Notes under the pieces: model-generated
Told to the model about the DNA's origin: nothing
Seen by the model: only the letters and a program-made list of their open reading frames with translations
Databases searched by the model: none
Program-made: the position numbers and the translations under genes
Shown here: positions 1-6,174 of the stretch, in pieces
Layout of the letters: each line of letters starts with the position of its first letter
Position numbering within the stretch: the stretch's first letter is position 1
Origin: Candidatus Sabulitectum sp.
GTDB taxonomy: Bacteria > Fermentibacterota > Fermentibacteria > Fermentibacterales > Fermentibacteraceae
Reading direction: 5' to 3'
Assembly: GCA_023145935.1 (NCBI GenBank)
Contig: JAGLDB010000089.1
Span: forward strand, 1 to 7,294
DNA: 7,294 nt

Positions 1-6
1 ATTGTA

Positions 7-146
7 CTGACTCAGGTAAACCCGGAAAAATACAAGTGAAATGGATGATGATACATTGGTTGTGGTGTGTCAATGGTTATTGGTTGCAATAAAAGGTAAA
101 CATATGTATACATAGCATAGTGATTCTCGTTGTTTACCTGAGTCAG
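7..146. repeat. 15-bp perfect inverted repeat flanking a 110-bp AT-rich spacer
   Basis: The left arm CTGACTCAGGTAAAC (7-21) is the exact reverse complement of GTTTACCTGAGTCAG (132-146). A third partial copy, AGGTAAAC, lies at 94-101 in the same orientation as the left arm. The right arm sits in the presumed 5' leader of the integrase fragment, just before its ribosome binding site. No target-site duplication is visible outside the arms, so a MITE is not supported. Arm-type recombinase binding sites or a regulator's operators are possible; the role is inferred only. Confidence 0.75.
84..114 (+). promoter_or_regulatory. Candidate promoter with overlapping palindrome, upstream of the integrase fragment
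   Basis: TTGCAA (84-89) and TATACA (107-112) are 17 bp apart and each match four of six sigma-70 consensus bases. A perfect 12-bp palindrome, TATGTATACATA (103-114), covers the -10 element, a typical place for a repressor operator. Transcription from here would start near 119 and reach the GGAGG at 155-159. The palindrome is certain; promoter activity is a guess from sequence. Confidence 0.3.
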
Positions 147-164
147 CTAAACTTGGAGGTTGAG

Positions 165-368
165 ATGTATGGGGAATTGAATGAGTTTCAGAATGAGCTG
201 AAGAAGAGGCAGATCATTCCTGAGAAAAGCGTGAAGTATTTTGTTTTCTGGGTCCGGCAATACCTTCTACTGGATTCGCCGGAGGAGGCCGATTTTTCGA
301 GAGCTCTTGATGCTGAAGCAAGGGAAGACTGGCAGATAAGACAGGCACTGGAGAGCAACAGGGTCTGA
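165..368 (+). pseudogene. N-terminal fragment of an IntI-like tyrosine recombinase (integrase)
   Basis: ATG at 165 follows GGAGG (155-159) at a good spacing, giving 67 residues before TGA. The sequence resembles the N-terminal SAM-like core-binding domain of phage/integron-type tyrosine recombinases. The block IIPEKSVKYFVFWVRQYL (about residues 17-34) corresponds to the helix with the family's P-x-K-x-x-x-Y-x-x-WV pattern. EDWQIRQAL (about residues 54-62) matches the WQ-x-x-QA motif that ends this domain. Intact members run to roughly 300-400 residues and carry a C-terminal catalytic domain with R-H-R-Y residues. None of that follows here; the next 430 bp are repeats. The last eight codons, including the stop, lie in the first copy of a 47-bp tandem repeat, so the break coincides with a rearrangement. 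It can bind DNA at most and cannot recombine. An intentional small protein is possible but less likely. The family assignment is recognition of the motif pattern, not a search result. Confidence 0.72.
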
Positions 369-444
369 AGTAGCGGGCGTCCCATGCGTTAGCATTGGAG
401 AGCAACAGTGTCTGAAGTGGTGGGCGTCCCATGCGTTAGCACTG
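345..444. repeat. 47-bp tandem duplication (two copies plus 6-bp start of a third)
   Basis: Copy A is 345-391 and copy B is 392-438, identical at 43 of 47 positions; GCACTG at 439-444 restarts the unit. Each copy contains GGGCGTCCC followed by ATGCGTTAGCA. The first copy begins exactly where similarity to the integrase domain fades, supplying its last codons and stop. The GCGTTAGC stretch superficially recalls integron recombination sites but does not fit the core-site consensus. Confidence 0.85.
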
Positions 445-496
445 AATGCAGTCAGGATATACAATTCCATGTTCTGCCAGTCTGGTTTTGTTACAT
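445..496. other. Spacer between the two repeat arrays, no recognisable gene
   Basis: This short stretch joins the 47-bp duplication to the 80-bp array. Its last 20 bases (GGTTTTGTTACAT) weakly resemble the T-rich segment preceding the hairpin in the later 80-bp units, so the first unit may begin here in decayed form. No start codon with a ribosome binding site and no coding signal is seen. Confidence 0.4.
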
Positions 497-789
497 CGCT
501 TTTGGAAGCGGGTAATTGAGCGAAAGCACAACCCCCGCCACTTTTTTTGGAACGATCTTGTATTGTTTTTTGAATCGCCTTTGGGGGCGGGTAGTTGAGC
601 GAAAGCACAACCCCCGCCACATTATTTTGGAACGATCTTGTATTGTTTTTTGAATCGCCTTTGGGGGCGGGTAGTTGAGCGGCAGCACAACCTCCGCCAT
701 ATTATTTTGGAACGATCTTGTATTGTTTTTTGAATCGTCTTTGGGGGCGGGTAGTTGAGCGAAAGCACAACCCCCGCCACATTATTTTG
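497..789. repeat. 80-bp tandem repeat array, four copies, each with foldable hairpins
   Basis: Copies span 497-575 (79 bp), 576-655, 656-735 and 736-789 (partial, ending at the tRNA-Sec palindrome). Landmark AACGATCTTG recurs at 551, 631 and 711, exactly 80 bp apart. Hairpin I is CGCCT-TTGG-GGGCG (576-589 in copy 2). In copy 1 it is CGCTT-TTGG-AAGCG, where both changed pairs remain paired (C-G to T-A and T-G to T-A); copy 4 has a T-G wobble in place of C-G. Hairpin II is a GGCGGG/CCCGCC stem, then GTTG/CAAC, then GC-GAAA-GC. Copy 3 has loop GGCA and a G-T wobble in its stem. I and II share bases, so they are alternative folds. The wobble pairs form on the plus strand only, hinting that this strand folds, as RNA or single-stranded DNA. 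The short minus-strand reading frames across the array repeat the same peptide in different frames and are not genes. Function unknown. Confidence 0.93.
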
Positions 790-809
790 CAACAAAATAA
801 TGTGGCGGG
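773..809. repeat. Near-perfect palindrome joining the repeat array to the tRNA-Sec 3' end
   Basis: The arms at 773-789 and 793-809 are 17-bp exact reverse complements with a 3-nt centre (CAA, 790-792). The left arm is the end of the fourth 80-bp copy. The right arm is the last acceptor-stem bases, discriminator and CCA of tRNA-Sec plus 10 bp of 3' flank. Read on the minus strand it is a stable hairpin directly after the tRNA, which could act in 3'-end formation or termination, but no clear T-run follows. It may equally be a by-product of inverted duplication. Confidence 0.9.
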
Positions 810-899
810 AACGTGTGGGAATCGAACCCACCCAGGATGGTTCTAGCACCCGACGTCGGATTTGAAGTCCGAGAGGAACACCAGCTCCCTTCCGCTCCC
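803..899 (-). tRNA. selC: tRNA-Sec (anticodon TCA, reads UGA)
   Basis: The 97-nt minus-strand gene folds as a bacterial selenocysteine tRNA. The 5' GGGAGCG pairs with CGTTCCC, followed by discriminator G and encoded CCA; an eighth acceptor pair would be G-A. The D arm is AGGGA-GCTGGTG-TTCCT. The anticodon arm TCGGA-CTTCAAA-TCCGA places anticodon TCA at plus-strand 863-865, and GGACTTCAAATCC is identical to the E. coli selC anticodon arm core. The long variable arm has a GGGTG/CATCC stem, and the T arm is GTGGG-TTCGATT-CCCAC. Length is close to the 95 nt of E. coli SelC. In the known pathway it is charged with serine, converted by SelA using SelD-made selenophosphate, and delivered by SelB to UGA codons with a SECIS; those genes are not in this window. 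It is divergent from the HEAT-repeat gene. selC 3' ends are established integration sites for genomic islands, and an integrase fragment lies on that side here. Confidence 0.97.
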
Positions 900-914
900 G
901 CTGATGCTTCAAAG

Positions 915-939
915 ATTGTAGATTTCTGGGAATTGTCAA
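915..939 (-). promoter_or_regulatory. Candidate promoter of tRNA-Sec
   Basis: On the minus strand a consensus -35 TTGACA (plus 934-939) is followed by TACAAT (plus 915-920), a one-mismatch -10, about 15 nt before the first tRNA base. The spacer is only 13 nt, shorter than the usual 16-18, so either the -35 match is partly fortuitous or the promoter is unusual. Position relative to the tRNA is right for a stable-RNA promoter with a short leader. Confidence 0.4.
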
Positions 940-961
940 GGTGCATGTTTTTTAGTATATC
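933..961 (+). promoter_or_regulatory. Candidate promoter of the HEAT-repeat gene
   Basis: TTGTCA (933-938) and TATATC (956-961) are separated by 17 bp and lie 35 bp before the start codon. The -35 overlaps the minus-strand TTGACA of the tRNA promoter because TTGTCAA reads similarly on both strands. If both are real, the two polymerases would compete for the same site. Sequence match only. Confidence 0.25.
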
Positions 962-995
962 CTGCACTGTGATTACAGTCCTGGGGGGGAATAAT

Positions 996-3611
996 GTGCA
1001 AGCAAATGTAAAGAAAATAGTTGAAGCTCTTGCATCGGCGCCTGATAATGGCACCCGTGCTGAGAAATTACTAAATAAAATACCTGAAGGCCATGAGATT
1101 GTTGAATTATTCATTGAATTAGACCGTAATGCAGTTGCATCTCCTGCTCATTGTCTTGCTTTTTTTACAATACTTAATGTTTTTGACTTTGCTGACAAGA
1201 TGATACGGATGTCCTACGAGCAATTGCTCACTGAAACAGATCCTCTCTGCCCTGATCTGGTGAAAGTATGGAGAGCTGTTGAATCTTTCAGCGAAGAACA
1301 CAGAAAGAACTTTCTCGCCCGAAGCTCACTTATTCTTGAGGTTGCTTGTCTGGGCTGGCAGGATGTTCGTGATATGGGTCGAGCATCAGGATCGTTGTCC
1401 GGCTCGTCCATACTTGTCTCTCTCTGCGACGAAGAGGATGAGGGGTCTCAGATACTTCGCACCGAATCAGGATCTTGGCCATCCGGCATCTGGAAGAAAA
1501 TGGAAGAGGTTCTCGAAGAGCTGGATTTTACCAGAGAGAAGGACAGAAGCTGGAAATACCAGATTGATCATGACAGCCGGTCAAGGCTTGTTTCAGGTGC
1601 CAATATCAAGGCATATGTCAAGACTGGTGCCAGTACTCTTTCTCCTCTTGCACTGGCCAGATTATCGCAGAATCTTGTTACCAGGTTCAGCCTCCTCCTC
1701 CGCACCATCAGTATGTACCCTGCAGATCACCCTTCCATATCACCAGCGCTTGGATCTTTCGTAGATCTTCTTGATGCATTTGCCGATAGTGAAGCAGGTA
1801 TGGTGGCTCTGACTGTTCTTGGTGGAGAGCTCATGCTTAATAATGTCAGGGTTAAATCAAGAACAAAATCCACACAGAATTTTCTTGCACATCTTACCGA
1901 GCGAAGAATAAACAGCATCTCGTTTCAACTGGGTCTTGATTCAGATAGTCTCTTTAATTTTATTGAACTTCTGAATCGTAAACCCGCTCAGATCAGGGAG
2001 CGGGGTGGTTTGAGCGAAATGTGTCGGACCAGGGGCATAGAGAATGTTACAGTAGACGAGTTCAGGTATGCGCTTGTGGCAAAGGATGGGAAGCTTGTTT
2101 CCGAGGTTGTCACAGGGTCGGTGGACAGTACACTTGAAGACTTGATTTTCAGAGAACTCATTGACAGACTCCAAAAGGGCGATTCTATCAAGGACATTCC
2201 CCCCCAGCAATTGGGAGAGGCTCTTTCCCGCATTCTCGAGGAAGCTGCTTCAGGTTCAGGAAAGTACAGATCTATGCTGGCTGATTTTGTTGCAACGCTT
2301 GACCCTACAATTCTGGAGAGGGGTATTCTTGTAAGTCGTGAGCTTCAGAAAACACTTGCCTGGGGGGCATTGAGAAAGATAATCGATAAGAACATCGAAG
2401 ATCTGGACAGCAAGAATCAGGATCGCGTACTGGATGCTTTGGACAAACTCACCCAGTTGGTCTGTATCGGTGCGGAAAGAGGGAAGACCCATACAGTTAT
2501 GCATGTTACTGATAATGTGCGGGGGCTTCTTCTTGCAGGTTCGTTGCCACCTGACGCCTTGTTTGCTTCTATCATCCTGCTCGGTACAGTGTGTGAAAGG
2601 CTGATTGCCACAGGAAGGCTCACTGCGGCTTCAGAGCTTGTTTCCACCATTTCTGACTGCAGAATGCTGCCTGTGGATACCCCTGCCCATGCAAGTGCGC
2701 TTCGAAGGGGTCTTTCAGAAGCATTCAGAAGAATTGATACCCCTGAAGCAGCAGATGTGATCCTGCAGGCTTTCATGGAGTCTGACGAGAGCAGGTACCA
2801 GGCGGCAGAAAAAATTACAGCTCAGGTGATGTTCAGAAATCTTGGCATGCGTCTTGTGGATCTCTTTCTTGAGAGGAAGCGCGATATCAGGGCGAGGGTG
2901 TATTCCGTATTAAGAAGATTCGGAACTGGATATCTTCTGATGTTTCATAACCGGATTGATGAACTTGAAGGTAGTGGGCTTTCTGTAAGAGACTGTGAAA
3001 CAGGAAGATTTGTTGCCCAGGACTGGTACATTATGCGGAATCTGGTGTCTCTTCTGGGAGACCTTGCGTCAGCAAGATCAGTACCTGTTCTGGAAAGACT
3101 TTGCGATGACTCTGATGACAGAGTCAGAAGGCAGGCTCTGGTTTCATTGATGAAGATTTCAGAAGAAAAGGCTATGTCATATGCAGCCAACATGATCGGT
3201 GATCCTTCATTGGATGTAATTGCAGTTTCCGTGGATATTCTTGCAAAGGCGGAATTTGTAGATAGAGGGCTTATCCCCGCTATGCTTAGACTGATGCATA
3301 CACTGCCTTCCGCAAGGAAGACATTGATTCGCTACTTTATCAATGTGTCTGATGATCACGCAGTTCAGCGGCATTTTCGCACAGCTTTCTCTCACTGCAA
3401 AGGCATACCCTTTGATAACGAGGATTTGATGCACGACGGGCTGGTAATTTTGATTCGATCCGGAAAAACCGAGGATATAGACGCTTTGAACGCTTTTCTC
3501 GAGAAAAACTCCGGGGGCAAGCTCAAAAGAGCTCACGCCCCGGAGAATGTAATTGTTTCAATACAGACAGCTAAAAATATGATAAGAACAGCTCATTCTG
3601 CTACCACCTGA
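996..3611 (+). CDS. Large HEAT-repeat-like protein, function unknown
   Basis: An 871-residue soluble protein without signal peptide or membrane segment, so probably cytoplasmic. I chose GTG 996 because a strong GGGGGGA (984-990) lies just upstream; the open frame continues back to 813, but that part is antisense to tRNA-Sec and reads unlike protein. GTG 969 is an alternative lacking a good ribosome binding site. Residues 1-220 are mostly helical and unrecognised. A mixed domain at about 225-355 starts with LLLRTISMYPADHP, continues through GGELMLNNVRVK and ends near GIENVTVDEF. It resembles, by eye, a domain with an L-R-x-x-x-x-YP-x-x-HP motif seen in other HEAT-repeat and signalling-associated bacterial proteins. 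A helical middle follows, then HEAT-like repeats in the last third, clearest around residues 680-770 (RNLVSLLGDLASARSVPVL, then DRVRRQALVSLM). Such repeats are protein-binding scaffolds. No catalytic motif is seen. It overlaps the convergent receptor gene by 11 bp at the stops. Confidence 0.9.
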   Translation: MQANVKKIVEALASAPDNGTRAEKLLNKIPEGHEIVELFIELDRNAVASPAHCLAFFTILNVFDFADKMIRMSYEQLLTETDPLCPDLVKVWRAVESFSEEHRKNFLARSSLILEVACLGWQDVRDMGRASGSLSGSSILVSLCDEEDEGSQILRTESGSWPSGIWKKMEEVLEELDFTREKDRSWKYQIDHDSRSRLVSGANIKAYVKTGASTLSPLALARLSQNLVTRFSLLLRTISMYPADHPSISPALGSFVDLLDAFADSEAGMVALTVLGGELMLNNVRVKSRTKSTQNFLAHLTERRINSISFQLGLDSDSLFNFIELLNRKPAQIRERGGLSEMCRTRGIENVTVDEFRYALVAKDGKLVSEVVTGSVDSTLEDLIFRELIDRLQKGDSIKDIPPQQLGEALSRILEEAASGSGKYRSMLADFVATLDPTILERGILVSRELQKTLAWGALRKIIDKNIEDLDSKNQDRVLDALDKLTQLVCIGAERGKTHTVMHVTDNVRGLLLAGSLPPDALFASIILLGTVCERLIATGRLTAASELVSTISDCRMLPVDTPAHASALRRGLSEAFRRIDTPEAADVILQAFMESDESRYQAAEKITAQVMFRNLGMRLVDLFLERKRDIRARVYSVLRRFGTGYLLMFHNRIDELEGSGLSVRDCETGRFVAQDWYIMRNLVSLLGDLASARSVPVLERLCDDSDDRVRRQALVSLMKISEEKAMSYAANMIGDPSLDVIAVSVDILAKAEFVDRGLIPAMLRLMHTLPSARKTLIRYFINVSDDHAVQRHFRTAFSHCKGIPFDNEDLMHDGLVILIRSGKTEDIDALNAFLEKNSGGKLKRAHAPENVIVSIQTAKNMIRTAHSATT

Positions 3612-6174
3612 TATCTGCACCAAAAAAGAAATGCCTGGCAGGTGAATACGCATTGGGGTTACCTGCGGGACCTCCGGCAATACGGTCCGGCTCACCATCG
3701 CCGTTCTGATCTGCATCATACCATGCCACACTGTATATGTGATCCAGATTCGTTCGATTGAAAAGGTTGTAAACATCCATATAGACATTGAAGGTTAATC
3801 CACTGAGCCAGAATCTTTTTTCAATTCGCAGGTCAGTATTCATCCGCCATGGATATCTTTTCTGGTTTCGGAAGAAGGGATGTGTACCGTGTGAAGAATT
3901 ATCGTATGGAATTCCGCTTCCATAACTGGAATTGATCCTGAAACCGAAACCTTCAAGCCAGCCCTGACCCAGGAAAGTATCTCCCCTTTCTATCATCATA
4001 CCAGCGGAAGCATTTGCTGTGTGTCTCTGATCCCAGTCAAGATAGACATCATCCCTGGGAACAGGGTACTGGCTTCCCCAGCCGTATGAGTAGTTCTCGG
4101 AAGGAGAGGATTCTCTGCCTTTTGCCACACTGTAAGAGTAATTTGCAGCAAAAGAGAAGTATCTGGATGATCTTCTTAGTAGACCCAGTTCAGTACCCCA
4201 GACCGTTCCAGTGCCGTCGCTGTTCACATACTGCCAGTACTCTTCTGTGCTCTCCTGAAGATCAGTGGAGATCAGACCTGTTATTGTTTTGTTGTAGGCA
4301 ACCAGTTCAAGTATTGTAAACGGGTCGAACATGTGTTTAAGCCCCAGCTCATACGCAACGGTTTCCTCAGGGTCAAGATTTGGATTGCCTGCCAGAGGCT
4401 CTCCGGAAGAGGACGAGCTTGACTGGCTTTCGTAGTACATCATGCTCAAACCGGGCACCTGATAGTAATGACCGTAGCTGGCTCTGATCATGTCTCTTTC
4501 TGACACCGGATGAGAGACGCCCAGCCTGGGGCTGAACTTGTATTTAGTTTCAGCGTCTTCAGCATTCGGGTCAATAACATCTATTCTGGCCCCTATATTC
4601 GCAATCAGGCCTGCTGTGTACTCAATTCTATCCTGGGCATACAATCCATGGAATCTGGGAGAGCCATCCCATGAAGAGTATGTAACAGTATATCCTGGAG
4701 GTGAGTAAATATCCCATCCGCTTGAATCGAAGAATCGCCCTTCATAACCGACTTTCAGCTGATTATTGCTATTGATCTGGCTTGTGTAATCTGTTCTGAG
4801 AGTGGTCACATCAGTTTCGGATTCGTGTCTTATCCAGTCAATGTGTCCGCTTCTAAAGAAATGATCTCTGTCCTCGAATCTGAATGGAGCCTGATAACTC
4901 AGCCAGTCCTCAATGGAAAAATCAGCACCAATGATGCTGCCGGTTGAATCAGTTATGCCGTGAGTTTCCTGGGTGTGATAGAGATTCAACTTGAACTCAA
5001 TAAAACTCTTCTCATTGAAGGAGTGTGTAACTGCAAACCCTGGGGAAAACCTGCTTTGTTCTCTGATAGGCAGTGCACGGTCGTTTTCCCTTGAATAGTA
5101 AAGGGTATCTCCGTCATTCACGTAGTGGTCCACAGTTCTTGACCACAGCCAGTCACGCCAGCCTTTCTCTCCGTTAGAGAGATAAAAGTTAGCAACTATC
5201 CTGGTCATAGGGGAGGGTTTCCAGGAAAGCTTGGCAGTACCACTTATGGTTTCAAGAGTGCTGTTGTCCCAGTAGCCTCTGCTGTCGGCGTGATTAAAAC
5301 CACTTCTGTTGTAGGAACCGGTTACAAAAAAACCGCTTTCACCTGGAAGAAAGGTCGGCCCACCCAGAGCTCCTTCGCCTTTGAAAGCCTCTCCGTGGTA
5401 GATCTGATTTTCCCATACCGAGTGCTCCATGGTGTTAGTACTTGCGTCTCCTGTTTCCGAGTAAGCGCCGCCACCTCCGTTGAATGAGGCTACAAATCTT
5501 TCGGACGCATCACGGGTGATGATGTTTACAACTCCGGATTGTGCTCCACCGTATTCAGCACTGAAACCGCCTGATGTGATTGAGATCTCAGAGACTGCCG
5601 AGAGAGGAATATTCATGGTAAAAAGGTTTGTGGCCGGGTCGTTCATGATGATACCGTCCACCATGTAGATAACTTCACCGGAGCGACCTCCACGCATATG
5701 AAAGTCACTTCCTGCAGTTACACCACCTGAACTCATTGCAATAATGTCTCTTATAGAAGTAACAGGCATGGCTTCTATGTCATCACTGTCAATAATGTTT
5801 ACTGATGAGGTTTCATCAAATACAATCAATCCCCGCTGGTCTGTGACTGTTATAACAGTACTTCCAGAAGCTGCTTCGCCCAGTTCAAAGTCTATTCTTG
5901 TGGTTAGATCAGCAGACACCTGGATACCTTCGATTGTCTGCTCTGATTTTCCCACCATCCGTGCTGTAAGTTTGTAGCTTCCGGGAGTCAGGTTATGAAT
6001 AAGATATTCGCCGTTTGCATCCGTCATGGTTCCAAAGCCGGTTCCTGTAATGAGCATTGTTGCTCCAACGATCGGGTTGTTCTGCGTATCATATACAACT
6101 CCGGCTATTCTTCCTGTGGTGCCGGCAAATGCGGCAAAGGAAATGATTAGAAGACATGTAACGAAGACTTTCAC
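3601..6174 (-). CDS. TonB-dependent outer-membrane receptor with carboxypeptidase-regulatory-like N-terminal domain
   Basis: An 857-residue outer-membrane transporter of the TonB-dependent family. The start is GTG at 6174 with AAGGGAG (plus 6183-6189) eight bases upstream. Residues 1-17 form a Sec signal peptide ending AFA. Residues 21-99 are a CarboxypepD_reg-like beta-sandwich (GRIAGVVYDTQNNPIVGA, then TDANGEYLIHNLTPGSYKL), typical of SusC/Oar-type receptors. STVITVTD (105-112) is a plausible TonB box. The plug spans about 115-221, with MRGGRSGEVIYMVDGIIMND and SAEYGGAQSGVVNIITR. The rest is barrel, rich in alternating aromatic strands, including DVYNLFNR near residue 800, and it ends in a terminal Trp (FFFGADIRW), the usual signal for insertion by BamA. 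DADQNGDGEPD (about 820-830) looks like a calcium-binding loop. Family members import siderophores, cobalamin, glycans or peptides using TonB energy; the substrate here is not readable. It is divergent from a beta-propeller lipoprotein, a likely partner. Confidence 0.95.
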   Translation of the reverse strand: MKVFVTCLLIISFAAFAGTTGRIAGVVYDTQNNPIVGATMLITGTGFGTMTDANGEYLIHNLTPGSYKLTARMVGKSEQTIEGIQVSADLTTRIDFELGEAASGSTVITVTDQRGLIVFDETSSVNIIDSDDIEAMPVTSIRDIIAMSSGGVTAGSDFHMRGGRSGEVIYMVDGIIMNDPATNLFTMNIPLSAVSEISITSGGFSAEYGGAQSGVVNIITRDASERFVASFNGGGGAYSETGDASTNTMEHSVWENQIYHGEAFKGEGALGGPTFLPGESGFFVTGSYNRSGFNHADSRGYWDNSTLETISGTAKLSWKPSPMTRIVANFYLSNGEKGWRDWLWSRTVDHYVNDGDTLYYSRENDRALPIREQSRFSPGFAVTHSFNEKSFIEFKLNLYHTQETHGITDSTGSIIGADFSIEDWLSYQAPFRFEDRDHFFRSGHIDWIRHESETDVTTLRTDYTSQINSNNQLKVGYEGRFFDSSGWDIYSPPGYTVTYSSWDGSPRFHGLYAQDRIEYTAGLIANIGARIDVIDPNAEDAETKYKFSPRLGVSHPVSERDMIRASYGHYYQVPGLSMMYYESQSSSSSSGEPLAGNPNLDPEETVAYELGLKHMFDPFTILELVAYNKTITGLISTDLQESTEEYWQYVNSDGTGTVWGTELGLLRRSSRYFSFAANYSYSVAKGRESSPSENYSYGWGSQYPVPRDDVYLDWDQRHTANASAGMMIERGDTFLGQGWLEGFGFRINSSYGSGIPYDNSSHGTHPFFRNQKRYPWRMNTDLRIEKRFWLSGLTFNVYMDVYNLFNRTNLDHIYSVAWYDADQNGDGEPDRIAGGPAGNPNAYSPARHFFFGADIRW

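Noticed and set aside
7..146. A 140-bp MITE bounded by the 15-bp inverted repeats
   Set aside because: There is no target-site duplication outside the arms and no known terminal motif.
366..368. TGA of the integrase fragment read as selenocysteine
   Set aside because: Readthrough adds only seven residues before TAG and no integrase sequence; there is no SECIS-like hairpin immediately after it.
381..443. GCGTTAGCA in the 47-bp units as integron attC R' boxes
   Set aside because: GTTAGCA does not fit GTTRRRY, and no matching RYYYAAC partner with complementary inner boxes is found in the neighbourhood.
656..735. Repeat copy 3 as a decayed tRNA, since GGGTAGTTGAGCGGCAGCAC resembles a D arm
   Set aside because: No anticodon arm or T arm follows, and the D-stem pairs would be mismatched; the simple hairpin explains the sequence better.
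497..789. CRISPR array
   Set aside because: The units are contiguous near-identical 80-mers with no unique spacers and no cas genes.
214..939. Several minus-strand reading frames encoding a repeated LNYPPPK-type peptide
   Set aside because: They are created by the 80-bp repeats; because 80 is not a multiple of three, the same peptide appears in several frames, and none has a good ribosome binding site.
813..995. N-terminal extension of the HEAT-repeat gene back to ATG 813
   Set aside because: The segment is the antisense of tRNA-Sec and its promoter region, has no ribosome binding site, and a strong one precedes GTG 996.
1279..1764. 161-residue plus-strand open frame inside the HEAT gene
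   Set aside because: It lies in another frame of a clearly coding region, has no ribosome binding site, and has a composition typical of frame shadows.
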